DNA of 64,000 nt from Roseobacter sp. Lineage in GTDB: Bacteria > Pseudomonadota > Alphaproteobacteria > Rhodobacterales > Rhodobacteraceae. The translations under genes were made by a program, and so were the position numbers. Shown here piece by piece: positions 8,470-17,585 of this stretch (its first letter is position 1; every line of letters starts with the position of its first letter). The stretch is taken from positions 54,984 through 118,983 of the forward strand of contig PCCY01000011.1 of the NCBI GenBank assembly GCA_002731875.1, read 5' to 3'. Below the pieces are notes generated by a model. It did no database searches, was not told the origin of the DNA, and saw only the letters and a list, made by a program, of their open reading frames with translations.

Positions 8470-9814
8470 TGCCCAGGTTTGTTTCAAGCCAATGTTCGAG
8501 CCAGTGGATATTGTAATCCCCCGTCAGGATGTCCTTTTCCTGCAACAGTGCGTGAAACAGCGGAATGGTCGTATCCACACCATCGACGATCAATTCACCC
8601 AAAGCCCGGTTCAGACGCGCCAATGCTTCGGGACGGTCTCGGCCATGTACGATCAGCTTACCGATCAAACTGTCATAGTATGGCGGGATTTTATAGCCGT
8701 CGTATAATGCACTATCCATCCGTACGCCAAGACCGCCAGGGGCGTGATACTGGGTGATCTTACCGGGGCACGGAGAAAAGTTGGGCAGCTTTTCCGCGTT
8801 GATCCGGACTTCGATGGCGTGCCCGTTGATGTGCAGGTCGTCCTGGGAAAAGGACATGTCCAGCCCGGCCGCGACACGTATTTGTTCGCGCACAAGATCA
8901 ACCCCAAAGATACCTTCGGTAACGGGATGTTCCACCTGGAGGCGGGTATTCATCTCGATAAAGTAGAACTCACCGTTTTCATAAAGAAACTCGATTGTTC
9001 CAGCGCCGCTATACTTGATATTGGCCATCGCGTCGGCACAGACCTTGCCGATACGGGCGCGTTCTTCGGCTGTGATGGAAGGTCCGGGTGCTTCCTCGAA
9101 AACCTTTTGGTGACGCCGCTGAAGTGAACAGTCCCGTTCGCCCAAGTGGACAGCGCCACCCTTGCCATCACCGAACACCTGAATTTCGATGTGGCGGGGC
9201 GTCGTTAGGTATTTTTCGATATAGACTTCGTCGTTGCCAAAGTTCGACTTGCCTTCGGCGCGGGCTGTCATGAATGCACGTTCCATGTCAGCGGCGGATT
9301 GTGCAACCTTCATGCCCTTGCCGCCGCCACCGGCTGTCGCCTTGATGATAACGGGGTAACCGATCTCGTCCCCGATCCGCTTGGCATCAGCCAAGGTCGG
9401 GACCCCACCATCCGACCCCGGAACGCAGGGCACGCCGAGTTCCTTCATCGTATCCTTGGCGGTGATCTTGTCACCCATGATCCGGATATGTGCGGCTCTG
9501 GGACCGATGAACGTCAGGCCGTGGTCTTCGACGATTTGCACGAAGCCGGAGTTTTCCGACAGAAAGCCGTATCCAGGGTGGATCGCCTCGGCTCCGGTGA
9601 TCTCGCAGGCGGCAATGATGGACGGAATCGATAGATAGGACTGCTGCGATGACGGCGGACCGATGCATACGGATTCGTCGGCCATACGCACATGCATCGC
9701 GTCGCTATCAGCGGTGGAATGCACCGCGACCGACCCGATGCCCATCTCGCGGGCCGCGCGGATCACGCGCAACGCGATCTCGCCGCGGTTGGCGACTAGG
9801 ATTTTTTTGAACAT
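8462..9814 (-). CDS. accC: Acetyl-CoA carboxylase biotin carboxylase subunit
   Basis: A 450-residue biotin carboxylase, the ATP-grasp enzyme that carboxylates the biotin on AccB in the first step of fatty acid synthesis. Seen are the N-terminal FKKILVANRGEIALRVIRAA, the glycine-rich ATP loop ATAGGGGKGMK, the ERDCSLQRRHQK segment and the EMNTRLQVEHPVTE active-site motif. Length equals the family's usual size. It lies 10 bases after accB on the same strand. Confidence 0.98.
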   Translation of the reverse strand: MFKKILVANRGEIALRVIRAAREMGIGSVAVHSTADSDAMHVRMADESVCIGPPSSQQSYLSIPSIIAACEITGAEAIHPGYGFLSENSGFVQIVEDHGLTFIGPRAAHIRIMGDKITAKDTMKELGVPCVPGSDGGVPTLADAKRIGDEIGYPVIIKATAGGGGKGMKVAQSAADMERAFMTARAEGKSNFGNDEVYIEKYLTTPRHIEIQVFGDGKGGAVHLGERDCSLQRRHQKVFEEAPGPSITAEERARIGKVCADAMANIKYSGAGTIEFLYENGEFYFIEMNTRLQVEHPVTEGIFGVDLVREQIRVAAGLDMSFSQDDLHINGHAIEVRINAEKLPNFSPCPGKITQYHAPGGLGVRMDSALYDGYKIPPYYDSLIGKLIVHGRDRPEALARLNRALGELIVDGVDTTIPLFHALLQEKDILTGDYNIHWLEHWLETNLGNA

Positions 9815-9824
9815 GGGTTCCGCC

Positions 9825-10331
9825 TTATTCCAGTATCACCAAAGGAGCACCGAATTCGACTGCGGCACCATCATCAACGAGGATACGCTTGACAGTACCC
9901 GCACGCGGCGCGGGAATATGGTTCATTGTTTTCATGGCTTCGACGATCAGCAATGTGTCACCTTCGGCAACCGAAGCGCCAACTGAAATAAATGCCGGTG
10001 AACCGGGTTCTGCCTGCATGTAAACGGTACCGACCATCGGCGACACCACCGCACCGGGGTGATCGGCCGGGTCGGCATTATCTGATGCAGGCGCAGCGGC
10101 GGCGGTTGCGGGCGACGCGGGTGCAGCGGCCGCCGCTACCGGGGCGGGTGCCGTTTGCATATGCTGCGGTGCCACAAGTTGCTGCGGTGGCTTACGGCTG
10201 ACACGCACATTCAGGCTGTCATCTTCGGCATAATCCCGCTTAACCTGAAGTTCGGTCAGGTCATTTTCGTTCAGCAATTCGGCAAGCGCACGGATAAAAG
10301 CCACATCGGCGTCATGGGTATTTTTTGTCAT
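9825..10331 (-). CDS. accB: Acetyl-CoA carboxylase biotin carboxyl carrier protein
   Basis: A 168-residue BCCP. The N-terminal part (FIRALAELLNENDLTELQVK) is followed by an Ala/Pro-rich linker (residues 55-90) and the biotinyl domain, where the biotin-accepting residue is Lys134 in EAMKTMN. The ATG at 10331 is preceded by GAGGAAAA at a good distance; a longer reading would add a non-conserved N-terminus. First gene of accB-accC-aat. Confidence 0.96.
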   Translation of the reverse strand: MTKNTHDADVAFIRALAELLNENDLTELQVKRDYAEDDSLNVRVSRKPPQQLVAPQHMQTAPAPVAAAAAPASPATAAAAPASDNADPADHPGAVVSPMVGTVYMQAEPGSPAFISVGASVAEGDTLLIVEAMKTMNHIPAPRAGTVKRILVDDGAAVEFGAPLVILE

Positions 10332-10474
10332 GTTTTCCTCAGCCAGTCTTGTTCGGTAGGGCAATGCCTGTGCCCCAAAGCTGTTGCCTTATAGGCCATG
10401 CAGGCTGGCATGGAAAGCAACCAGTTGCGTAAGGTAAACTTGCTTGGCAAACTGCCGGCAAACGGGGGGTATTG

Positions 10475-11965
10475 ATGAATTTAGCGCATTGGCTGGCCCG
10501 CAGGTCCAAGGAAGATCCGTTTCGGCCAGCCTTGTTCAGCGGCCGGACCCTGGTCTCTGATTATGGTGGATTTGACATGCAGGCGCGCGCCGTCGCGTCT
10601 TGGCTGCTTGGTCAGGGGGTGGGGCCCGGCGACCGCGTTGCGATTTTCATGAAAAACATACCGGACTATTTGGTTGTCCTTTTCGGGATCTGGTACGCCG
10701 GTGCCGCCGCCGTGCCTGTCAACGCCAAGCTGCATGGCCGCGAGGCTGATTACATCCTGGACGATGCAGATGCCAAGATCGTCTTTGCCAGCGCGTCGCA
10801 AGGGGCGAGCCTAAGCGGGGGCCGTCCCGTTATATCTGTTCCAGGCGACGCTTACCGCGCGATCTTGCGCAGCGATCCGGTTGCCGAAATCGCACCCCGG
10901 GACACAGCAGAGCTGGCGTGGCTGTTTTATACGTCGGGTACCACAGGCAAGCCCAAAGGGGTGATCATTACCCATGGGATGTTGCTGTCGATGGCGTTGT
11001 GTTACCGGGCCGATGTTGATCAGGTCCTGTCGACGGATGCCGCACTTTACGCTGCCCCCTTGAGTCACGGTGCCGGCCTATACACCCTTATGCACGTTCA
11101 GGCGGGGGCGCGACATGTCTGCCCGGTTTCCGGTGGGTTCGACGTCGCCGAAATTATGGAGCTGGCGTCACACTTTACCGGCGTGCACATGTTTGCAGCG
11201 CCAACGATGGTCAAGCGTATGACCGACGGTGCCAAGGCGGCGGGCTGGGACGGTAGCGGGCTGCGGACGGTCGTCTATGGTGGCGGTCCGATGTATAATG
11301 CCGATATCATCCAGGCAGTAGATCAGTTTGGCGCGGTTTTCGTGCAGATCTACGGGCAAGGGGAATGCCCTATGGGAATCACCGCATTGCCGCGCGAGGT
11401 AGTGAGCGACCGCGATCACCCTGCCTGGCGGCATCGCCTCGCCTCTGTCGGGCGGGCGCAATCGGCGGTCGAGGTGCAGATTGGCGATGCCAATGGCGCG
11501 GCGGTTCCAGCCGGCCAACCCGGAGAGATCATGGTGCGTGGCCAAACCGTGATGCAGGGCTATTGGAACAATCCCGAAGCCACCGCCAAAACCCTGCGCG
11601 AGGGTTGGCTGATGACGGGTGATATCGGGGTGATGGACCAGCAAGGCTTTGTCACACTACAGGACCGCAGCAAGGACGTGATCATAAGCGGGGGGTCAAA
11701 CGTCTATCCGCGCGAGGTCGAGGAAGTGTTGCTGCAACATGCTGATGTCGCGGAGGCTTCGGTCGTGGGGCGCACGCACCCCGAGTGGGGAGAGGTGATT
11801 GTCGCCTTTGTCGTGGGGACGGCACCAGAGGCCGAATTGGACGCGCTTTGCCTGGCGCAGATCGCCCGGTTCAAGCGGCCAAAAGAATATATCCGTCTGC
11901 CGGAACTGCCAAAGAACAACTATGGCAAAGTGCTCAAGACGGAACTACGCAAGCTTCTTGGGTGA
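10475..11965 (+). CDS. AMP-forming acyl-CoA synthetase (class I adenylate-forming)
   Basis: A 496-residue ANL-superfamily ligase that would activate a carboxylic acid to its CoA thioester via an acyl-AMP. Seen are the P-loop YTSGTTGKPKG, the YGQGECPMG segment at the motif II position, the WLMTGDIGVMDQQGFVTLQDRSKDVII hinge and the C-terminal catalytic lysine region NNYGKVLKTELRK. The size fits medium/long-chain or aryl acid ligases; the substrate cannot be read from sequence. ATG at 10475 follows a G-rich site; an adjacent TTG is at 10472. It is divergent from accB and convergent with the Liv-type transporter. Confidence 0.9.
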   Translation: MNLAHWLARRSKEDPFRPALFSGRTLVSDYGGFDMQARAVASWLLGQGVGPGDRVAIFMKNIPDYLVVLFGIWYAGAAAVPVNAKLHGREADYILDDADAKIVFASASQGASLSGGRPVISVPGDAYRAILRSDPVAEIAPRDTAELAWLFYTSGTTGKPKGVIITHGMLLSMALCYRADVDQVLSTDAALYAAPLSHGAGLYTLMHVQAGARHVCPVSGGFDVAEIMELASHFTGVHMFAAPTMVKRMTDGAKAAGWDGSGLRTVVYGGGPMYNADIIQAVDQFGAVFVQIYGQGECPMGITALPREVVSDRDHPAWRHRLASVGRAQSAVEVQIGDANGAAVPAGQPGEIMVRGQTVMQGYWNNPEATAKTLREGWLMTGDIGVMDQQGFVTLQDRSKDVIISGGSNVYPREVEEVLLQHADVAEASVVGRTHPEWGEVIVAFVVGTAPEAELDALCLAQIARFKRPKEYIRLPELPKNNYGKVLKTELRKLLG

Positions 11966-12045
11966 ATGCGGCAATTGCCGTGGCATCCGCTGCGGGCGGC
12001 AGCCCGGTTTTACAGCGCAACCGCACTGCAAAAACCTTCACGCCA

Positions 12046-12073
12046 CCCGTAGCGCAGTACCCGTAGCGCAGTA
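12046..12073. repeat. Tandem duplication of a 14-base unit
   Basis: CCCGTAGCGCAGTA occurs twice in direct succession (12046-12059 and 12060-12073), immediately after the stop codon of the livF-type gene on the minus strand. Probably a small replication-slippage duplication in the spacer between convergent genes. Confidence 0.85.
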
Positions 12074-12835
12074 TTAGATAGCAAGATATTCGGCCCGAAG
12101 CTCGGCGTTGTTAAGTACTTCTTCAGCGGTGCCGTCAAACACCACGCCACCCGTATCAAGGATAACCGCACGGTCCGCCAATTTAAGCGCACGCACAGCA
12201 TTCTGTTCCACCAGGATCGTTGTGATGCCTTGCGATTTGATCAACGAAAGGGTTTTTTCGATCTCGTCGACGATCACCGGGGCGAGGCCTTCGTATGGTT
12301 CGTCCAGCAACAACACTTTGATGTCGCGGGCCAGGGCGCGTGCTATGGCAAGCATTTGCTGTTCACCGCCCGACAGGGTCACACCCTCTTGCTTGCGACG
12401 TTCCTTGAGGCGTGGGAAAAGCTCGTAAATCCGCTCAAGAGACCACCCGATCGGCGGAGCGATCTGAGCGAGCTGCAAATTCTCCTCGACGGTGAGACCG
12501 GCAATGATACGGCGGTCTTCGGGCACCAGGGCCAACCCGTGTGCGGCGGCCTCGTGACTGGCCATCTTGTGCAACGGCTTATGGTCAAGCCAGACCTCGC
12601 CCTTGCGCAGCTCCGGGTTGCCGATCTGGGCAATCGCACGCAAGGTTGATGTCTTGCCCGCACCGTTGCGGCCCAAAAGCGCAAGGATCTCGCCTTCGTG
12701 GACGTTAAAGCTGACGCCCTGAACGATGTAGCTTTCGCCGTAATAGGCGTGGATATCCCACACTGACAGAAAGGCAGAAGCAGTGGCAGCCTGATTGGCG
12801 TTGCTGGAAAAGTCGGGCTTGGTATTCATGTTCAT
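12074..12835 (-). CDS. livF: Branched-chain amino acid-type ABC transporter ATP-binding protein (LivF-like)
   Basis: A 253-residue ABC ATPase of the LivF group. Walker A is GRNGAGKTS, the signature is LSGGEQQM, Walker B is VLLLDEPYEGL, and LVEQNAVRALKLADRAVIL is the LivF-type switch region. It has a 20-residue N-terminal extension compared with standard LivF. Last gene of the minus-strand importer operon; substrate specificity (amino acid, amide or other) is unknown. Confidence 0.92.
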   Translation of the reverse strand: MNMNTKPDFSSNANQAATASAFLSVWDIHAYYGESYIVQGVSFNVHEGEILALLGRNGAGKTSTLRAIAQIGNPELRKGEVWLDHKPLHKMASHEAAAHGLALVPEDRRIIAGLTVEENLQLAQIAPPIGWSLERIYELFPRLKERRKQEGVTLSGGEQQMLAIARALARDIKVLLLDEPYEGLAPVIVDEIEKTLSLIKSQGITTILVEQNAVRALKLADRAVILDTGGVVFDGTAEEVLNNAELRAEYLAI

Positions 12836-12877
12836 ATCCTTACAAAGACAAATGGCGCGGCGGCGGCACAGCCTGCT

Positions 12878-13642
12878 TCACGCCGCGTCTTGGGATTCGC
12901 CCAAATAGGCTTCGCGCACCTTGGGGTGGCCTTTGATCTTGTCGGGCGTATCTTCGACCAGCGGCGTGCCCTGGGCCAGCACGGTGATGCGTTCGGCCAA
13001 GGAAAACACGACGTGCATGTCGTGTTCGATAATGGCGATGGTGATGTCACGTTCTTCCTTGATCTGCTTGAGAAGGTCGATCGTGTTGTTGGTATCGGCC
13101 CGCGCCATCCCGGCGGTCGGTTCGTCCAACAACAACAGTCGTGGATTTTGCGACAGACACATTGCGATTTCCAGACGGCGCTTGTCGCCGCGGGACATGG
13201 AGGCCGCATGCATGTGACGCTTGTCCGCCAGCTTCATCTCGACAAGCATTTCCTCGGCCTTGTCCAGGATATCGCGCTGGCTGGTAACCGATGTCAGCGC
13301 GTTCATCTGAAACGACCCATCGCGTTTGGCAAAGCACGGGATCAACATGTTTTCCTGTACGCTGAGGTCGCCAAAGATTTCGGGGGTCTGGAAAACGCGG
13401 GAAATGCCCATCTGGTTGATCTCGTAGGGTTTGCGCCCCAGCACGGATTGCCCGTCGAACATCACGGATCCTGTGTCGGGGATCAGCTTGCCCACCAGAC
13501 AGTTCAGCAGAGTGGATTTGCCCGCGCCGTTCGGCCCGATAATGGCATGCACCGAATTTTCCGCAACGCTCAGGTTCACGTCACTCAGCGCTTGCAACCC
13601 GCCAAAGCGCTTGCCGACATTTTTGACTTCAAGAATGGCCAT
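12878..13642 (-). CDS. livG: Branched-chain amino acid-type ABC transporter ATP-binding protein (LivG-like)
   Basis: A 254-residue ABC ATPase of the LivG group. Walker A is GPNGAGKST, the signature sequence is MSRGDKRRLEIA (a Ser-Arg-Gly variant of SGG), and Walker B is LLLLDEPTAGM followed by the LivG-type IAIIEHDMHVVFSLA. It pairs with the LivF-like ATPase as the asymmetric motor of the importer. 15 bases separate it from livM. Confidence 0.93.
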   Translation of the reverse strand: MAILEVKNVGKRFGGLQALSDVNLSVAENSVHAIIGPNGAGKSTLLNCLVGKLIPDTGSVMFDGQSVLGRKPYEINQMGISRVFQTPEIFGDLSVQENMLIPCFAKRDGSFQMNALTSVTSQRDILDKAEEMLVEMKLADKRHMHAASMSRGDKRRLEIAMCLSQNPRLLLLDEPTAGMARADTNNTIDLLKQIKEERDITIAIIEHDMHVVFSLAERITVLAQGTPLVEDTPDKIKGHPKVREAYLGESQDAA

Positions 13643-13657
13643 CTGTTCAGCTCCTTT

Positions 13658-14866
13658 TTATTCGGCTGCGGTTTGGTTGCGTTGCTTGGCGGCGTCCGCT
13701 TCGACAGACCCGGCATTTCGGTCCTTGCGTCGGAATACGCGGCCAAAACGCTGACCCCCTTCGACCAGGCCGCCAGGCAGAAAGATCACAACGAGCATGA
13801 ACAACAGACCCAGGGTCAGGTTCCATCCCTTGCCCACAAAGGGGTGGATCACGGTGACGAGAAAGTCTTCGAACCCGTCGGGCATGAACGAGAACCACCC
13901 GTGCAGCACGTTATCGTTGATCTTGGAAAAGATGTTTTCAAAGTACTTGATAAAACCCGCGCCCAGAACCGGCCCCAGCAGGGTACCTGCACCGCCAAGA
14001 ATGGTCATCAGGACGACTTCGCCCGATGCTGTCCATTGCATCCGCTCGGCGCCGGCAAGCGGGTCCATCGACGCCAGCAGCCCGCCGGCAAGACCGGCAT
14101 ACATCCCCGAGATGACGAAGGCCGCCAGTGTATAGGGTTTGGTGTTCAACCCGGTATAGTTCATGCGCTGCTGATTTGACTTCACCGCCCGCAACATCAT
14201 GCCAAAAGGCGACCGGAATACGCGAATAGATATATAGAATGCGGCCAGCATGATAACGGCACACAAATAATACCCGACCGAGAACGTGAATATCCAGTTA
14301 CCAAGTTCAACCGTAGCGGCCGAGTTCATCTGGGCCCCGAACAGGTTCGGATAGCTCGGCGCGTTGGCACCATCGAGAATCCGTGGATCGCTGAGCGAGA
14401 TCTGTAGCCCGGTTTCACCATTGGTGATGGGGGTAAGTACCGAATAGGCAAGGTTAAAGGACATCTGTGCGAAGGCCAGCGTCAGGATCGAAAAGTAAAT
14501 CCCCGAGCGCCGCAAAGAGACATAGCCGATCACCACCGAAAACAAACCGGCCACGATCACCGACAGCAAGATCGCCGGAATAACGTTCATCGACAAAAGC
14601 TTCATCATCCAGACGGCAGAGTAGCTGCCGACACCCAGGAACGCGGCGTGTCCGAAAGAGAGATAGCCCGTCAATCCGAACAGGATATTAAAGCCGATGG
14701 CAAAGATGCCGAAGATGACAAAGCGTTGCATCAGGTCTGGATAGCCTGCGTTGAACTGGGCCATCCCTGAATTGGCGGGGAAGGGGTTCAGGATGATAGG
14801 GGCGGCTAGGGTCAGAATCGCCACCACCAATAATAGTCCGAAATCTTTTTTATTGAGTGAGAGCAT
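13658..14866 (-). CDS. livM: Branched-chain amino acid-type ABC transporter permease (LivM-like)
   Basis: A 402-residue inner-membrane permease with about ten predicted helices. The LivM family region [21 protein letters not shown] and the cytoplasmic coupling motif [17 protein letters not shown] are clear. A C-terminal charged tail follows the last helix ([15 protein letters not shown]). It starts four bases after livH. Confidence 0.94.
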   Translation of the reverse strand: MLSLNKKDFGLLLVVAILTLAAPIILNPFPANSGMAQFNAGYPDLMQRFVIFGIFAIGFNILFGLTGYLSFGHAAFLGVGSYSAVWMMKLLSMNVIPAILLSVIVAGLFSVVIGYVSLRRSGIYFSILTLAFAQMSFNLAYSVLTPITNGETGLQISLSDPRILDGANAPSYPNLFGAQMNSAATVELGNWIFTFSVGYYLCAVIMLAAFYISIRVFRSPFGMMLRAVKSNQQRMNYTGLNTKPYTLAAFVISGMYAGLAGGLLASMDPLAGAERMQWTASGEVVLMTILGGAGTLLGPVLGAGFIKYFENIFSKINDNVLHGWFSFMPDGFEDFLVTVIHPFVGKGWNLTLGLLFMLVVIFLPGGLVEGGQRFGRVFRRKDRNAGSVEADAAKQRNQTAAE

Positions 14867-14869
14867 GGC

Positions 14870-15901
14870 TTATTCCTCCATCACGCCTTTGCGGCCCATC
14901 AGGCCACGGGGGCGTGTCAGCAAGATGATGATCGCGACAACGTAAATAATGATCTGGTCGATACCTGGGAGAATGTCTTTTACCTCGTTCATCGAAGCAA
15001 AGGATTCCAGTATTCCCAGCAGGAACCCCGCCAGAACGGCCCCGGGCAGCGACCCCATGCCACCGACCACGACGACCACAAAGCTAAGCACCAGAAAATC
15101 CATTCCCATGTGATAGTTGGGCGAATTGATCGGCGCGTACATGACACCTGCCAACCCCGCTACGGCGGCGGCGATTCCGAACATGATGGTAAAGCGCTTG
15201 TCGATGTTGATGCCGAGCAGACCCACGGTTTCGCGGTCAGCCATGCCGGCGCGGACGACCATCCCGAAGGTGGTGAACTGCAAGAAGGCAAAGACACCGC
15301 CGATGATCAGGGCCGAAAAGGCAAAATAGATCAGACGCCAGTAGGGATAGATGATCGCGTTCGGGTCAAAGCCCAGCAAGATGCCAAAATCGAACGACCC
15401 GCGAAATGCTTCGGGCGCGGCTGTGGGGATCGGGTTCGCGCCATAGAAATACTTGATCACCTCTTGCAGCACGATCGCCAGACCAAAAGTCACAAGGATC
15501 TGGTCAGCGTGAGGGCGCTTGTAAAAGTGTTTGATCAGCCCGCGTTCCATGACGAAGCCGATGGCCAGCATGATCGGGATGGCGAACAGGATCGCCAATG
15601 GGACGGACCAGTCGAGCAACCAAGCGCCGACAGTCTCTCCGAACCAATCCTTGACGTACAAAACGTCGTCGAATTTGGGATTGCCAAGGAAATCGGTGCC
15701 TGACGGCTCTGTTGCCTTGTGGCTAAGGGTAAAGATCTTGCTGAGCGTGACGGCACAGAAAGCACCGATCATAAACAGTGCCCCGTGGGCAAAGTTGACG
15801 ACGCCCAAGGTCCCGAAAATCAGGGTCAGACCAAGCGCGATGAGCGCATAGGCTGAACCTTTGTCCAACCCGTTTAGAAGTTGCAAAAGAATGGCGTCCA
15901 T
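14870..15901 (-). CDS. livH: Branched-chain amino acid-type ABC transporter permease (LivH-like)
   Basis: A 343-residue permease of the LivH group. Seen are the N-terminal LLNGLDKGSAYALIALGLTLIFG and GVVNFAHGALFM, and the coupling segment FGMVVRAGMADRETVGLLGINI. A hydrophilic insert at about residues 60-90 (RSKATEPSGTD-like region to VKDWFGE) is longer than in E. coli LivH. It lies downstream of the binding-protein gene, separated by two hairpins. Confidence 0.93.
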   Translation of the reverse strand: MDAILLQLLNGLDKGSAYALIALGLTLIFGTLGVVNFAHGALFMIGAFCAVTLSKIFTLSHKATEPSGTDFLGNPKFDDVLYVKDWFGETVGAWLLDWSVPLAILFAIPIMLAIGFVMERGLIKHFYKRPHADQILVTFGLAIVLQEVIKYFYGANPIPTAAPEAFRGSFDFGILLGFDPNAIIYPYWRLIYFAFSALIIGGVFAFLQFTTFGMVVRAGMADRETVGLLGINIDKRFTIMFGIAAAVAGLAGVMYAPINSPNYHMGMDFLVLSFVVVVVGGMGSLPGAVLAGFLLGILESFASMNEVKDILPGIDQIIIYVVAIIILLTRPRGLMGRKGVMEE

Positions 15902-15932
15902 CGCGGTGCCCTCGAATTTTTGAAGAATGAAA

Positions 15933-15981
15933 GGCGGAGCAGATCCGCCGGCAAGGAAAGGCAGGGGTTTCCCCCCGCCTT
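15933..15981 (-). other. Paired hairpins between the binding-protein gene and livH
   Basis: GGCGGA/TCCGCC (15933-15949) and AAGGC-GGGG/CCCC-GCCTT (15958-15981) form two stem-loops in the 89-base spacer. Such structures after a substrate-binding-protein gene often protect the upstream mRNA or partly terminate it, giving more binding protein than permease. Confidence 0.5.
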
Positions 15982-15990
15982 ATACTTGGT

Positions 15991-17355
15991 TTATGCGCCG
16001 GGGTTGCAATCGCCCAGTTCGCCACCCGCAAACATTGGGTGATCGATTGGGTAAGTAACCTGCTCGGCCGGAGTGACTTCGACGATTTCCACGAGATCAA
16101 ATTCGTTCTCGGGGTTTTCCTTGCCGCGCACGACGACAACGTCCTTAAAGCACTGGTGGTCGCCAGCACGGTACAGCGTCGGCCCGTTGCCCAGACCGTC
16201 GAATTCGTACCCCTCAAGGGCTTCGACAACGGCGCAGGGGTTAAAGGATTTCGCACGCGCAACCGCGTCCGCATACAGCAGCGTCTGTGCATAGCACGTC
16301 TGCGCCGCCTGGCTGGGTGGGAAGCCGTACTTTTCGCCAAACGATTTAACAAAGGCGTTCGTACCTTTATAGCGGTCGCCTTTTTCGTTCTCGAGCTTCC
16401 AGTCCCAGTTCTGCGAACCAACGATACCGGCGATATTCTTGCCTGCACCACGGGCCATCAGCTCGGAATACAGCGGAACGACGATTTCAAAGTTCTTGCC
16501 GTTAACCTGCTTTTCACGCAAGCCGAACTGCACGGCGTTGGTCAAAGAGTTTACCATGTTCCCGCCGTAGTGGTTCAGGACCAGAATATCGGCACCGGAG
16601 TTCAGGACAGGCGCGATATAAGAGGAGAAATCAGTCGCGGCGAGCGGTGTGCGCACGTCGTTGATGGTCTCCCAGCCCATGGCTTCAGTCGCGGCCTGAA
16701 TGGATTCCTGCTGTGTCCAGCCCCAGGTATAGTCGGCGGTCAGGCTATAGACCTTGCGGTCATCGCCGTAGAGGTTCTTGAGAACCGGTGCCAAAGCGGC
16801 GGCGGACATGTAGGCGTTAAAGAAGTGACGGAAACCATTCGCCTTCTTGTCCTTGCCGGTGGTGTCGTTGGAGTGCGTGAGGCCGGCCATGAAGATAACG
16901 CCAGCTTCTTGACACAGACCCTGAACAGCAACCGCCACGCCCGAGGACGAGCCGCCGGAAATCATGATCGCGCCGTCTTTCTGGATCATCGACTGCGCCG
17001 ATGCGCGTGCCGCATCAGATTTGGTCTGGGTGTCGCCGGTAACGAACTGGACCTTTTTGCCCATGATGCCGTTACCCTCAAGCGCCTTGGAGCTGAAGGT
17101 GCTCAGCATGCCGCCATCGCCTTGACCGTTCAGGTGTTCAACGGCAAGCTCGAATGCGCGCAATTCGTCGGCACCTTCATCTGCGTAGGGGCCGGACTGT
17201 GGTACGTTGAAACCCAGCGTCACGGTATCGCCTGTCGGTGCGTTCGTGAAGCCGGAATGCGCCGCGGCGCTTAGATACGTCGGCAGCGCCAGACCAGCCC
17301 CGGCGACTGCGCCGGTTTTGATCACGCCACGACGTGTCAAATTCGAAAATGACAT
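15991..17355 (-). CDS. ABC transporter substrate-binding protein, Tat-exported (Liv/amide type)
   Basis: A 454-residue periplasmic-binding protein (type 1 fold) for the livHMGF-type importer. The N-terminus LTRRGVIKTGAVAGAGLALPTYLSAAAHS is a twin-arginine signal, unlike the Sec signal of E. coli LivJ. The mature part begins VTLGFNVPQSGPYADEG, the ligand-binding start of the family. ATG at 17355 is preceded by GGGAGGAA; a longer upstream frame has no such site. Ligand unknown: branched-chain amino acids, amides or urea-like compounds are all possible. Confidence 0.9.
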   Translation of the reverse strand: MSFSNLTRRGVIKTGAVAGAGLALPTYLSAAAHSGFTNAPTGDTVTLGFNVPQSGPYADEGADELRAFELAVEHLNGQGDGGMLSTFSSKALEGNGIMGKKVQFVTGDTQTKSDAARASAQSMIQKDGAIMISGGSSSGVAVAVQGLCQEAGVIFMAGLTHSNDTTGKDKKANGFRHFFNAYMSAAALAPVLKNLYGDDRKVYSLTADYTWGWTQQESIQAATEAMGWETINDVRTPLAATDFSSYIAPVLNSGADILVLNHYGGNMVNSLTNAVQFGLREKQVNGKNFEIVVPLYSELMARGAGKNIAGIVGSQNWDWKLENEKGDRYKGTNAFVKSFGEKYGFPPSQAAQTCYAQTLLYADAVARAKSFNPCAVVEALEGYEFDGLGNGPTLYRAGDHQCFKDVVVVRGKENPENEFDLVEIVEVTPAEQVTYPIDHPMFAGGELGDCNPGA

Positions 17356-17585
17356 GTAGTTCCTCCCAAATGTTGAAATCGCGGCTCGGTTATGGTTCCG
17401 GGTCCACGATGCACAGAGGTGCAAATATGATAAGATGGTAAAACTGAAAACCAATCAATAAGTCCCTTGATAAAAACGATTATTCTGTAAATATATTCGC
17501 AAAACTTATCGGGGATATGTAAATTTTATGATATTGCGGTGCAGAAAGTCATTGAAAATAAGATGTTATTCTTGGGTGGGGCCAC

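Noticed and set aside
16039..17274. 411-codon plus-strand frame antisense to the binding-protein gene
   Set aside because: Mirror frame of a recognisable Tat-exported substrate-binding protein; no resemblance to a known protein.
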